Assembly (NCBI GenBank): GCA_963576565.1
Contig: OY755046.1
Coordinates: forward strand, 69,221,719-69,285,718
DNA length: 64,000 nt
Direction: 5' to 3'
Origin: Aspidapion aeneum
Taxonomy: Eukaryota; Arthropoda; Insecta; Coleoptera; Brentidae
The position numbers and the translations under genes are program-made. Position 1 is the stretch's first letter. The number at the start of each line of letters is the position of its first letter. This document shows positions 10,420 to 29,080 of this stretch, piece after piece. The notes beneath the pieces were generated by a model. It made no database searches, had not been told where the DNA came from, and saw only the letters and a program-made list of their open reading frames with translations.

Positions 10420-11130
10420 CATTTACTTGGTTGCTAGATATTCTTGAAATGAGAATATGTGATTTTAATTCTTTTGCGGCAAAAAAATCAAAATTATACT
10501 TTAATAATCTTCTTAAGCGGAATATTTGTTGTTTTGCATAAAAACTAAGAAAAAAAATCTCTAAAAACGATAAGGTTTCGAGCAATTTTGTTCCAAAGCA
10601 TATTTTTTTTTAAAACAAGTAATGTTTTGAGAATACCATTTTCAGTCATTAACAAAACAATAATTCTTGATTTAAGAATTATTTCTTGTTGTCTGAAAAA
10701 CATGATTTTTTTTTAATAATAAAAATGTACAGGGAAAAATCATGTTTCAGTCAATGACATCTCAAAATTGAGTTGGCGTAATTTTCCGTTACAACAAATT
10801 GGTTATAAAACGATTTTAACGCGGCAAAAAAAGTGACAAAAATTACACTTGAATAGAGCAAATAACTATATTCCGTTAAATAATATTTTATTCTTAAGCG
10901 GAATATTTGTTGTTTTGTATGAAAACTACATATTCTAACCAAAAAAAATTTATCTAACTATAAGTATTTACGGATTCTTGTGCTAAATATTTATTTAAAA
11001 TAAGTAAAACGTCAATAATTCTTGATTTCAAGATAATTTTTTGTCTGAAAAATATTGTTCTCCATTAAAAAAAAATTCCAGAATTTTTGTTTTCTTGTTT
11101 TAAGAAATTGGTTTTGTGGATGTGAAAATT
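10420..11130. repeat. AT-rich stretch with degenerate internal repeats
   Basis: No gene is seen. The segment TCTTAAGCGGAATATTTGTT occurs at about 10512 and again at about 10892. Variants of AATAATTCTTGATTT recur at about 10659 and 11014. This is probably one or two decayed non-coding transposons. Confidence 0.4.
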
Positions 11131-11194
11131 TTATAATTTGAGTGAGGGTTGTTTTGAATTTTTGACATGGGTGTTTCTGACATTTTTGACATTT

Positions 11195-11600
11195 GCCTCA
11201 CTGCTCCGTTCAGCGGCAAGATGGCGCTCTGGCACAAAATGGCCGCCGCCTGCCTCTGACGTCACGCAGTGGTTCATAATCGTTAACGCAAAGGGAAGGA
11301 GAGGCGCCGCACCCAGAGCGAGTGGATCAAGAGAAAATTTTTTCGAAAGGTGGTGAAAAGTTTTTCGGCCAAAAATTCGGGGTTGCGAACTATTTCCGCG
11401 CGGTCACGAACTCGAAAATAAATGCCACGAGGGCCGGTGCACATAATTTTATGAATTAGTGGCTGGTGAACTGTTTGTAGTCAAACTACTCATGTATTCG
11501 TGATTCACAGAAAAACTGATTTCGGGACTGTGTCGGGGTTGTGTGTGAGGAAAATTATTGTTTGTTGGCCCGTCCCTGTAAGAAACACGTAAGTAGTTCT
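11195..11600 (+). promoter_or_regulatory. Putative promoter and untranslated first exon
   Basis: In an otherwise AT-rich region this block is locally GC-rich and carries AAGATGGCGCT and AAAATGGCCGCC (YY1/Pho-type sites) and a perfect CRE palindrome TGACGTCA within 60 bases. It is followed by a purine-rich leader and a GTAAGA/GTAAGT donor pair near 11578-11596. The next + strand gene is G beta, whose ATG exon begins at an acceptor (21394-21395). This block could therefore be its promoter and 5' UTR exon, about 10 kb upstream. That link is inference; a promoter of another transcript is possible. Confidence 0.4.
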
Positions 11601-13870
11601 ATTTAGTGATGGCTAATCTACGAAAAAAGCTAGTTTTTTGCGCGCAAAAGGGTATAGTAGGCTGGGGAAATTACAAGAAATTAGGCGCCTATATTCCAGC
11701 AGGTGCAATGTAGTAGTGTCATGGCGCCTAATTTTGTATCAGCAGCGGTTTTTTATAATTGCAATTACTGGCCTAAATTCGTGCCTTTTTATTCCCTACA
11801 CAAAAATTTACAAACTTACAATAATGGCCTTTTCTTTTTTACAATTAAATGTCCTACATAATACTATTTGAGTAGAATTATTGATTTAGACAAAATTTGT
11901 TGTTCAGTTTTTTTTTTGAAGGTGTGTCTCAAAAAAATTGTACTATCATAAATCTTTATTTAAGTATAGTTTTTTAATTAAACTACAAGTTATAATTACC
12001 TGTGTCTAAGATTAGATAGAGATATTCTCTATATTATTCCATTTGTACTTTTTTGAAAATTAAAGAACAAATAAAAATTAAGAAAAATTTTAAATTTAAG
12101 AATTAATAAAACAGAAAATTAACATAAAAATTATTTTAACCTTGATCTAGACTGGCCAAAAAGCTAGTATTAAAAAACATAAAAATGTATTTTGACAAGC
12201 TTATTTATTTAAAGGAAAATCAGGGGTCAAAAACCGATTTTTACAAAAATATGTTGTGTCCCATTAAAATGGTCTTCAAAAGGTGTTTTTTGTGTGGAAA
12301 CCTCTAAATTTTTAAATAATTTATTACAGAAAATACATGGTTCTATTTATTGATGGTTAATCTACGAAAAAAGCTAGTTTTTGCGCGCAAAAGCGTATAT
12401 AGTAGCTTGGGGAAATTACAAGAAATTAGGCGCCTATTATATTCCAGCAGGTGCAATCTAGTACTGTCATGACGCCTAATTTTTTATCAGCAGCGGTTTT
12501 ATATTTCCAATTGTTGGCCTATTTTCCTGCAATTTTTCCCTATACAATAATTTACAAATTTACAAAAATTGCCTATTCTTTATTACATTTAAATGTCCCA
12601 CATAATACCATTTGAGTAGAATTATTGATTCCATTTTTTAAGGTGTTTCTCAAAAAAAATTGACACTATATTTTATTTTATAGTTTTTTAATTAAACTAC
12701 AAAATTTTAATTATGTTTATGATTGGGTAGGTAGATATATATTATATTATTACCTGTGTTATTCTAGTAATTATACTTTTTTTAAAAATAAAAAAATAAA
12801 TAAAAAACAGAAAAATTTTAAATGGGAATAAAAATACAGTAAATTTACATAAAAAATATTTTGCCCTTGATCAAGACCTTTCAAAAAGCTAGTAATAAAA
12901 AATAATAAAAACGTTTTTGACAAATTTACTTAATCAAATTTTTCGAAAGGTGGTGAAAAGTTTTTCAGCCAAAAATTCGGGGTTGCGAACTATTTCCGCG
13001 CGGTCACGAACTCAAAAATAAATGCCATGAAAGCCGGTGCACATAATTTTATGAACTAGTGGCTGGTGGGTGACCTGTTTGTAGTCAAACTACTCATGTA
13101 TTCGTGATTCACAGAAAAACTGATTTCGGGACTGTGTTGGGGTTGTGTGTAAGGAAAATTATTGTTTGTTGGCCCGTCCTTGTAAGAACACGTAAGTAGT
13201 TCTATTTAGTGATGTCTAATCTACGAAAAAAACTAGTTTTTTTGCGCGCAAAGGGGTATAGTAGGCTGGGGAAATTACAAGAAATTAGGCGCCTATATTC
13301 CAGCAGGTGCAATGATAGTGTCATGGCGCCTAATTTTTTATCAGCAGCGGTTTTTTATGCCACGAAAGCCGGTGCACATAATTTTATGAACTAGTGGCTG
13401 GTGAACTGTTTGTAGTCAAACTACTCATGTATTCGTGATTCACAGAAAAACTGATTTCGGGACTGTGTCGGGGTTGTGTGTGAGGAAAATTATTGTTTGT
13501 TGGCCCGTCCCTGTAAGAAACACGTAAGTAGTTTTATTTAGTGATGCTAAATCTACGAAAAAAGCTAGTTTTTTTGCGCGTAAAGGGGTATAGTAGTTTG
13601 GGGAAATTACAAGCAATTAGGCGCCTATATTCCAGCAGGTGCAATGTAGTAGTGTCATGGCGCCTAATTTTTTATCAGCAGCGGTTTTTTATAATTGCAA
13701 TTACTGGCCTAAATTCGTGCCTTTTTATTCCCTACACAAAAATTTACAAACTTACAATAATGGCCTTTCCTTTTTTACAATTAAATCTCCTACATATTAC
13801 TGTTTGAGTAGAATTATTGATTCAGACAAAATTTGTTGTTCAGTTTTTTTTTAAGGTGTATCTCAAAAAA
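11333..13870 (+). repeat. Partial tandem duplications of the putative first-exon region
   Basis: Unit A (about 11333-11935) is repeated in part at 12341-12665 (3' half only), at 12936-13355 and at 13356-13870. The last two abut inside the unit. Conserved features include TTTTTCGAAAGGTGGTGAAA, GGTTGCGAACTATTTCCGCG, the CGTAAGTAGTT donor-like site and GGCGCCTAATTTTTTATCAG. The short ORFs crossing the units are not conserved in frame. Between units (11940-12340 and 12670-12935) the DNA is AT-rich and featureless. Confidence 0.7.
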
Positions 13871-15170
13871 AGTGACACACTAGATAAATTTTTATTTACC
13901 TACATTGAAAAAAATGACGAGGCATTCAATTCCAAGACAAAATTTCGTGTGTTGTATACTCATTAGATCTTTGCTGTTGCCGAAGGATTGAATAGTATCA
14001 TTTAAATACCCAAAAAGAGGGCTCAAAAGAACAGTTATATTCTCTAAAGTGCACAAAAGGAATTTTAGTTACTAGGGTGCAAAAGAAACACTGTTTCCCT
14101 TCCCCTCAGGCAACCAAAACGTTAGGCACTCGTCTAATTTAGACGATCAAAACCTCAAAATCGAATTATTTTCTATCATAACCACTAAGTCTTAAAAAAG
14201 TGCCCAATTACCTTATTAATAGACCCCAATGCAGAAAATCGATCAACTAACTCGTTGTCACTTGTCACCACGACAAGTCATAGGCCGTTTGATAGCCTGT
14301 ATAATGATCCGCACTTATTCCGCGCGGAAAAGCGATTTTCAAAAGTGGTCTAAGTTGGTCAAACAGAGTTTTTATCTTGATTTCTTCACGTATATTTTAA
14401 ATATGGGTTAGTATCTTTCATTTTTACTATTAAACCATTTGCAAAGTTTCAATTTGCTTATTAAAAAAATTAGCTAAAGTTGTGTATTGAATTATTTTAA
14501 TTTTTCAAATTGAACGTTAGGTATCAATTGCGTTTATGACTTTATTATTTCAATCATGTACCAAGGGTTGTATAGATGCTAAATTCAGCTGCCGCTTCTT
14601 GCCGCAGTATTAGCTATGATCAAAAACATTCAACTAAAGGATTTCTTTGGCTATGATTTATTGTTTCAGCGTTGGCACATGAGATTGGCCGACGTAATTT
14701 ATTTAACATGTGGCACAAGACACCGGTTTCACAGGATAAAAATCAATCCGTATTGAACTATGTATGTGAAAATAGTGAATATATTGACTAAGATAAAGAA
14801 TATTAGTGCATGGTAACAAATTGATATATAGGATATAGCAAGAATAATAAGACAAAATGTTAAATAAAAATACTCTGCCAATATATTTCAATTTTTTTCA
14901 ATTTATTTCTAAGAGTACAATTCATAAAGTAGTATGCACCATAACAGTCATGCTCCTAGAACAGCTCACCTTCCCAAAGACAAGACGTCGCGCTGGGATT
15001 TTTGTGATGCGTTATACAAGCACACATGCCACGATATACAATACAATAATATTACAAAATAATACCTAAAAATAGAAATGCTCCTTATTACTAACTAGCA
15101 ACTAAATATACTTATAGTAAATATGAAGTATTATATGAATACGCAAAGTGTAAAATAATTATATCCTGAA
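13871..15170. other. Gene-free AT-rich stretch
   Basis: No convincing coding, RNA or terminal-repeat structure was seen. The ORFs here are short and lack family resemblance. It would be intronic if the 11.2 kb block is the G beta first exon. Confidence 0.4.
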
Positions 15171-15172
15171 CA

Positions 15173-15692
15173 TTAAATGTTTACTAAATTATTAATTTCT
15201 TCGCGAGAGAGACTAAAAAGAATTGATTTTATCATTTTTTTAAATTGTTTTAATGATATTTGATTTTCTCTTATCGATTTTTTTATATCTAATGGCAAAT
15301 GGTTAAATACTTTTGGAATCAAATATATATGGTATCTCTGCCCAATATTTTTGGATGATCTTTGTTCTTCAATATTATAATTAGCTGCATATCTTGTATT
15401 TTGCCTGTGTGTAAGAATATTTAGGTGGGATTTATTTTTATAACAGTATATACAGATCTGAAAATAATATATTTGTCTTATATCTAAAACCTTTAACTCT
15501 TTATACAAAAGGTCTGATGGGTATTGATGGTTTTTAAAGTGCATTATTTTTAAAATACTTTTATGGACAATGTTTAGTTTATTTAAGTGTGCATCATAAA
15601 CTCCGCCCCAAGCCAAGATTCCGTATAGTATTCGACTTTCAATAAGTGCATAGTATAGAATTTTTAATTGGTTGATGTCTAATATTTTTCTA
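15173..15692 (-). pseudogene. Non-LTR retrotransposon RT C-terminal fragment, minus strand
   Basis: The minus frame reads LYYALIESRILYGILAWGG, then HLNKLNIVHKSILKIM, YPSDLLYKELKVLDIRQIYY and FNHLPLDIKK, ending at TAA near 15173. This is the C-terminal region downstream of the RT domain in Jockey/CR1-group elements. The upstream RT is absent; the fragment is cut at about 15692 by the hairpin-bounded repeat module. Confidence 0.75.
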
Positions 15693-15703
15693 TATATGGG
15701 CCC

Positions 15704-16466
15704 CTAAGCTCACACTAGGTACTATAGTTATAGTGTACGTGTGAGCTAATATAACTAAAAACTGAAATATATTTTATTCAACTCCAGACTAAATTACCTT
15801 TTGTTTGATACCACACAAGCCACGTTTTGACTTAAACTCAAATTTTTGAAATCTACCCCAACCTTAAAAAAACAAAAACTAAAATGTATTTTGTTAAACT
15901 CCGGACTTAATTACCTTTCGTTTGATATCACACACGCCATATTTTCACTTAAACTCTAATTTTTAAAATATACCCCCACTTTTTTTTTTAAATAAATTAA
16001 AATGTATTTTGTTTAACTGCAGACTCAATTACCTTTCGTTTGATATCACACACGCCATATTTTCACATAAACTCTAATTTTTGAAATTTACCCCCACCCT
16101 TTTATTTGGTTTGTGTTAGGTGGATTTTGTTCATTTTTAAATGGGACCATCTCGACCCAAGACCCAGCCTAAGTACCAAATTTAATTAAAATCGGCCAAG
16201 CGGTTTTTGAGTTATGCGCGTTGGTCGTTACAGACAGACATACAGACAGACAGACAGACAGACATACATACAGACAGACAGACAGACATACAGACAGACA
16301 TACAGACAGACAGACAGACAGACAGACGGCGCAACAAAAAAGTTTCAAATTCATCTGAAACGCAAAGATATATAAAAATTTTTGAAATCGGAGCAACTTT
16401 TTTTTTCTCGAAAAAATTAGGATCACCATAGCTCACACTACTATAGTATAGTATATGTGTGAGCTA
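15704..16466 (+). repeat. Hairpin-bounded repeat module H, copy 1
   Basis: The module opens and closes with related hairpins (AGCTCACAC...GTGTGAGCT at 15706-15747 and 16430-16463). It contains three tandem copies of a roughly 125-bp unit (15770-16110, with CGTTTGATATCACACACGCC in the later units). Next comes a segment containing ATCGGCCAAGCGGTTTTTGA that leads into a CAGA microsatellite. The second hairpin is followed directly by CTAA. A truncated copy lies at 37826-38302. A Helentron/HINE-like element is possible, but this is not established. Confidence 0.6.
16231..16326 (+). repeat. CAGA/CATA microsatellite
   Basis: About 96 bases of CAGA repeats interspersed with CATA lie inside module H. 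All long ORFs here (Cys-Leu-Ser or Thr-Asp-Arg-Gln repeats) are artefacts of the microsatellite. Confidence 0.9.
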
Positions 16467-17119
16467 AAAAGCTATAAGCGTACGCACACTCTCAAAGTCT
16501 TAATTTTTCCAGTTTTTTGCTTAAGAGGAAAAAAAAACGATATGCAAGATTACTTTTGGAGGCGACTGTACCATCTCCAAAATCACATTTTTTAAGTTAG
16601 CTAGTTGACATTTCTTAACTCTCAGCATCAATTTGTCAAAATTACAACCATAAAATAATTTCGATCGTTCAGAATCGACAAGCTGACCACCGTGCAAAGC
16701 AATCCAGAATTCTCCCCATGAATTTTTCTATGACAAAAAACTAATTAAAACCTAGATTTTCAATTAATTTTGATATGAATACCTATTTCCTGATTTTCTT
16801 TTGTATGGGTTAGAGGTGCCGTGGCTATTAAATTGAAAATCTACAGGTAATTTGTATACAGGGTAACCCAAAAGAAATTTGGGGAAAAAATCTGATACTA
16901 TTGATTATCTAAAAAGACAAAAAGGGCATGGAAGTACCCCATCAGCTTAAAGATGTCTTTCTTAGGCTTTTACATATATGCAAAGTGAGGCAAAAACATT
17001 GATTTTTTTTGTAGAGAGAGCACGCTGCGCAGGGGGTGCTACCTTTCCTTTCTTAATTTTACTCTCCGAAGATAAAAAAAAAAAAAAATTTGCAGTGTCC
17101 CATGTACGTAATGTATAGC

Positions 17120-18123
17120 CAGTGTTGCCAACTATTGGAAAGCGAAAATCCGTAGCGTGAACGCGAAAAATCTGTAGAAATCCGGTTCAAAGACTAAAAA
17201 CAAAAAAAGGTGCTTTTTTTTACAATTAAAAAGTTTATATTGGTTTGATTTTTTTCTTTTTTTGACAGTGACAGGAGTGCACAACTTTTTTGGTTCGGAA
17301 TTGCACGAGAACGGTACGGTACCTACTGCTCCGTTCCAACGGATCCAAATAAACTTTTTTGCAGTGCCGCCAATTTTTTAAACGGATAAACCGTTATAAT
17401 TAGAAGAAATAAAAAGTACGTACTTTTTTAACCTTTTTTATTTAGTTAAGGTACGTACAAACACTAATATTTTCTAGTGCAACATACATAACGTAAAACA
17501 TAGTTTAACTTTCGTGGCGCGAAGCGTTGTTTGACTCCCCATCAAACAACGCGCGAAGTAATACAATTCGTTCTAAATAATGTTGCAACGACCGTCCGCT
17601 AGATGTCTAGAAAAATAAGGTCGCTGATCCAAGCAAAACGTTTTTACAAAATGAGGAAAAAAGTAAAGATAATAGAGACCTATTGCAATAGTGCCAGGCA
17701 CAAATTGTGCCGGGCACTATATTAACAGTTTCGCATTACAAACTGACAGTTGATCTTTCAAAATTAACATACCAAAGTCGAATATTTATAAATCCCGTCG
17801 TTTATTTTCCATTAATAGTAGCGTCACTATTAAATCCGGCTCGTATAATACACAAAGGCCTAATTTTGAAACGACACAGCTGTTTTTATAATGAGAAACT
17901 GTCAATATAGTGCCCGGCACAATTTGTGCCTGGCACTATTGCAATAGGTCCCTACTGAGGACTGATAAGGAGGAATGAGGCGCGGCCGCCGTTGTGTTTC
18001 CATGTTTATCGTTTTTTAGTAAAATTGCCAAAAATCTGTAGATTTGGATCCAAAATCGGATATCGGAGATAGAAATCCAAAATCCGTAGATCTACAGATA
18101 AATCCGTAGGGTTGGCAACACTG
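17120..18123. mobile_element. Non-autonomous hAT element with 8-bp target duplication
   Basis: The ends CAGTGTTGCCAAC and GTTGGCAACACTG are perfect inverted repeats. They are flanked by the 8-bp duplication TGTATAGC (17112-17119 and 18124-18131). The subterminal zones carry repeated AAATCCGTAG-type motifs. There is no transposase ORF. A MITE of another family is nested inside at 17677-17950. Confidence 0.88.
17677..17950. mobile_element. MITE of the TTATTGCA-end family nested in the hAT element
   Basis: This 274-bp element runs from GACCTATTGCAATAGTGCC to its inverse. Its inverted arms of about 70 bp are nearly perfect and include the internal palindrome GTGCCAGGCAC...GTGCCGGGCAC. It is related to 8009-8280. 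Its position inside 17120-18123 makes it younger than that insertion. Confidence 0.85.
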
Positions 18124-18477
18124 TGTATAGCCGTGACCGTTCCAGTTACTTCGTAGATAATTCATTGGTTATGACTTTTGTGAAATCTCTATAAAATGTT
18201 TTGTAAAAGATATCATAAAAATGTTAGTTTCCAGACATCTTTTAAATATTCTTAAGACATATGGTATCCCAAATAGCATCTCAAAGATGTCTTTTTTATG
18301 TCGAAATCATGTCCGAACGTCTAACAATCTTTGTGAAATATTGATGTTTTATAAAAGATAATATCTTAAAAATGTTTAAACATATCTTTAAGATGTCCTT
18401 GTGCTATCCGGTGACAGAACAAATGTGTTGATTTATCAAAAATCAGAGCCTATTTTGGGGATTTCAACATTTTTATA

Positions 18478-18666
18478 CAGGGTATAAGCGAAAAGAATTA
18501 TTTTTCTTTTTGGTTTTGGGGCTATATACCTACAACAAAAGATTTAGAAAAAATGTTTATTCTTTTTTTGAAAATCAAAAAGTAAAAAAAAAAAGATTTT
18601 TGTTAATACACATATTTTTTATTTTTGTAAATTGTTTTTTCAGAATAACTTTTATGCCACACCCTG
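18478..18666. mobile_element. Short mariner-type MITE (CAGGGT ends, TA flanks)
   Basis: The left end CAGGGTATAAGCGAAAAG and the right end CTTTTATGCCACACCCTG are imperfect inverted repeats bordered by TA on both sides. The 189-bp interior is A/T-rich and non-coding. Confidence 0.65.
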
Positions 18667-19099
18667 TATAAAAATTTGTAAGCGACCAAACGAGAGGAAG
18701 ATTTTAGACCACTCTGTATAAGTTCTCCATTATTTGAGCCGTGGTGACTGAAATTGTGCAGTTAATTTCCGTGTCTTTTCAATAAACCGAAAACAATGGA
18801 AAATCGTTTTGCATACGCATTATATTATTATTTAAAAATACCCAGGATATTAAGTGTCAGAAAGTAAATATTTTGAGATTAGTATACTAAAATTTTTATC
18901 TTATCATCTTTTGAAAAATAATCATTGTTTTTAATCCTCTTGATAATATTTATTTTTGACTTCTTAACTTGAAATTTTCGACAGGCTGCCTATCTAGTAT
19001 TTACCGTCTGATTATCAGAAAAAGTAATTTTGATTCAATGATAGATTATCACTTTTTGATTGAAAAGTTTAAAACTGCAATCTTTTTACTACTACTACT

Positions 19100-19326
19100 C
19101 AGTGGCGTAGCGTGGGGGGGGGGTTTCGTCCCCCCCCCCGCTCTGAGGGTACTGGCGCCCCATGGGTGGCCGAAGCGCGCTCAGCTTTATTAAGGCCGGC
19201 AACGGCCAATTGAGTGGGCGTTAAACGAAAGTAAAGACATGATGACCTTTTTTTTTTTTTTTGGTCGCAAGATTTTTGAGAGGCGCTCTTTTTAGCTGTC
19301 GCCCCTTCAGGCACGATACGCCGCTG
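19100..19326. mobile_element. hAT-type MITE, second copy
   Basis: The ends are CAGTGGCGTAGCGTG and CACGATACGCCGCTG, flanked by the 8-bp duplication CTACTACT (19092-19099 and 19327-19334). It belongs to the same family as 4027-4413 but is shorter. It sits directly against the retrotransposon fragment starting near 19335. Confidence 0.85.
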
Positions 19327-19334
19327 CTACTACT

Positions 19335-19795
19335 ATGTCGGTTTAGAACGTTTTACGACGCCTATTCTCCACCTCCTTCGATCCTGACAATCATTTTCCG
19401 TCAGGTATTTTTGACTCATTGATCTTTGTATTGACTGTTACCATTCCAGTTTAGGACGCCCTCTTTTTCTGCGCCCTATTGGTTGCCATTCTAGCACCTG
19501 CTTTGGTAATCTTTCTACGTCCATCCGTTGTACATGGCCGTACCATATCAGTTGTCTTTTAGTGATGTCATCCGTTATGCTTCCCTCGACTCTCATTCTT
19601 TATTTTATGATCTCATTTCTTATGTGATATATTCTCATTGATCTTCTTATTGCATCCATTTCGACACTTTCCATTTTTGTTTTGTATTTTTCTGTTACGC
19701 GACAAATCTCTATTCTATACAACAGCATGCTTTTCACCATTGTTTTATATATGTTAAATTTTTTATCTCTCTGCTCCATGAAATACTCTTAAGAC
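19335..19795 (-). pseudogene. Non-LTR retrotransposon 3' fragment (family A, copy 2)
   Basis: The minus strand encodes the family A C-terminal tail (WYGHVQRMDV-like, GRRKRGRPKLEW, DCQDRRRWR). It has frameshifts and ends at the family's 3' terminus (TCTAAACCGACA). Only the last 460 bases are present. Confidence 0.75.
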
Positions 19796-20346
19796 ATCCA
19801 ATAACTTTTTTCCGATTATTTACAGTTTTGATTAAAAAATAGATGATAATTTTGCGATTGAAAAGTTTAAAAGTGTAATCTTTTTAGCTTGTCTTAATTT
19901 TTAAGAATGTCTATTTATAAGTTCGGTAGAAAGGAAACAAAAAAAGATAAAATAAGACAGATTGGACAGATGGTGCACTAGATGTTGAAAAAACTTTCTC
20001 ATACTCATCATTGTCGTCTGTAACTTAAATCGTCACTTTTTTGGTTTTTAACGGATGTTTGAAGTTGCAGTGCAAAAAAAAGTAACTAAACAAAATTAAA
20101 ATGGAACTTTTTTATTGAGTAGTTTTGAATATCTTTCAAGGCAGCGGCGCATCAAAGAGGGAACAGGGGATCAGGGGAAATTTCCTTAAATCTTTTAGTA
20201 TTTCTACTCATCAGTGTTCAAATCTTCTATATTTTACATATCGATACCCTTATTCTGATAGGTACGTCGTAACCTAAATCAACAAAATTTTACAGGAATA
20301 AAAAAAGTTTGAAGAAATCGCGGGAATGACCGTTTTATATTTTTTT

Positions 20347-20567
20347 GAAGTGTAAATTTCTTTAGGCGCGTTTAGCAATTTTTGTGGGTAGTGAATTGAA
20401 CTGAGCCGTCAGGCTCGGCTATGTAACGCTCATTCGGGTGAAGTCGGCTCGAGTCGACTAACTGTGAAAGGAACATTCAGCGAGCGTTATGATGATGCAG
20501 ATGAAGGCCAGTATTAATAATTTCGCCTTGTTGAAGTTTACACTTCTGCCGTGTGGTCTTAAGCACA
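20347..20567 (+). repeat. Dispersed 215-bp repeat, copy 1
   Basis: The unit runs from GAAGTGTAAATTTCTTTAGG to CCGTGTGGTCTTAAGCA, with the conserved core GAAGTCGGCTCGAGTCGACT. Other copies are at 22801-22999 (+) and 43797-44015 (-). GGCTCGAGTCG resembles a degenerate pol III B box, so a SINE is possible, but a clear A box is lacking. Confidence 0.65.
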
Positions 20568-20697
20568 CACAATTTTTTTATTTTGGTTGCGGGGATTTAG
20601 CAGCATACAGCTATGCATAATGACTAACCTTTGACGCAAAAATATGAATTTTAATTTTTGTTGTGGGTTACGACGTATCAGAATTAACTTAAGTATT

Positions 20698-21232
20698 GTT
20701 CATACTCGTCTTAGTCTTTTGTTTTTGATTAGTCTTTGTCCTTTGATTAGTCTTAGACTTAGAACCGAACCGAAAAAAAAAATCATATAATCATATAATA
20801 TTTCAATAAAAAGGCCCTCTTCAAAAGTTATTTTCTACACAAAATGATCTTATTTAACCTAATCTGTGCACGAAACACAGACACGAAAGAACAAAAGCGA
20901 AAATGAAAAAAAAGCAAATAAAATTTTGAGGTTATGTTGAGATTTTCTGTTAAAAACATGATTAATGGCGGTAAATTCAAAATTTCGACCGCGCGCTTGC
21001 GCTCTTCGGACGCCCTGTAAAACAAAACAACAAAGATCAGCTGATGTCTGTCACTCGTCTTAGTCGTTGTCCTAAGGATTGAAAGTTGGCAACTCTTAAG
21101 ACAAAGACTAATCAAAAACAAAAGCAAAAGCATTGTATGAACACTCCCATAAGAAACAGTGGTTTTAACTTTCTTATGACAAGACATATGACTAAACCAA
21201 GACAAAAGACTAGACAAAAGACGAGTATGAAC
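20698..21232. mobile_element. Inverted-repeat element with GTTCATACTCGTCTT ends
   Basis: The ends are GTTCATACTCGTCTT and its inverse near 21218-21232. A longer internal inverted stretch (CTTTTGTTTTTGATTAG at 20718-20734) recurs inverted at 21108-21124. Variants of AGTCTTTTGTCT are repeated in both arms. No transposase is present and no clear target duplication is seen. Confidence 0.6.
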
Positions 21233-21423
21233 GATCCATTAAAAACTTTAAGAGATTTTATGATATTTTAGGAGGTCCTTCTTAAATATTCTCGTTCTTT
21301 TAAATTCTGCTTCAAACTCATAAAATAATTTTACCCTGGTGATTTTTTAAGGAGTTGGTTTTCATTAAATAACAATCAAATTTCTTTTATTTCAGGTGTT
21401 TGTAGTTCGTAAAAGTTAACAGT

Positions 21424-28306
<6,883 letters not shown>

Positions 28307-28639
28307 ATTTACCAATATTTTATAATATAACTACCCTATTTTTCAAGAAAAACAACAGAAAATAATCGCGAAAGCACAAGTCACATGGTTCGGTCGTATG
28401 GTCTGTAATAGACACCTTTAATACATTTTGACAACTGTTTTACAGCAATTATGTTAGTCAAATTAATTCAGGGTCTCTAGTCTAATCAAGGTTTTAGCAC
28501 AAATGTTTAAATGACAATCGGAAAATTAAACTGAGGGTCAAAAGAACTTTGAAATTAATGCTGAGTATGTACAGCTTTAAAACAAAATAAATAGTCCACA
28601 GTACACCTGTCCATTTTTTAGGTTATCAGTTAGAGCCCG

Positions 28640-29080
28640 AATTTTCTTAAATACCATCATTTTGCTAAAACTCCCAACTTTTTCCGTAGCGAAAATTTTT
28701 GAAATTGATGCTTCGGACTGACTAGCGTGCAATTTTGGGGACAATGTTGCCATTTACTTTTAAACACATTTTTTAAGCTACAGAAAAAAAAACTGCTAGT
28801 TACTAATTCTTTCTTTACTGTTACTTTTTTCATCTCATGATTTATGAGATGAAAATAGTAAAGGTAAAGAGTTAGTAACGGGCTATTTTTCTCTGTGACT
28901 TAAAAAATGTGTTTGAAAGTAAATGGCAACATTGTTCCCAAAATAGCACGCTTGGTTTAGTCAGTCTAAAGCTCAAAAGATTTCTACGCAAGCGCACTTT
29001 GTTAGGAATTACTTTCAAGAATTTTTGCAGCGGAAAAAGTTGGACTTTTCGGTAAAATAAAGCTGTGTACGGAAATTCAG
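28640..29080. repeat. Foldback with about 180-bp arms downstream of G beta
   Basis: The left arm (from about 28640, with CCCAACTTTTTCCG, CAATGTTGCCATTTACTTT and ACACATTTTTTAAG) is repeated inverted to about 29080. The centre is CATCTCATGATTTATGAGATG. It starts about 50 bases after the first AATAAA of G beta, so long 3' UTR isoforms would contain a long hairpin. Confidence 0.75.

Noticed and set aside
11638..11871. 77-codon ORF in the tandem duplicated region as a gene
   Set aside because: The frame is not preserved between the tandem copies; differences include frameshifting indels.
16169..16436. ORFs with Cys-Leu-Ser or Thr-Asp-Arg-Gln repeats
   Set aside because: They are translations of a CAGA microsatellite on both strands, not genes.
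18270..18412. Another CCCA-end element (CCCAAATAGCAT ... GTGCTAT) with AAGATGTC repeats
   Set aside because: The right end reads CCGG instead of TGGG and no 2-bp duplication can be fixed; the related motifs extend further left.
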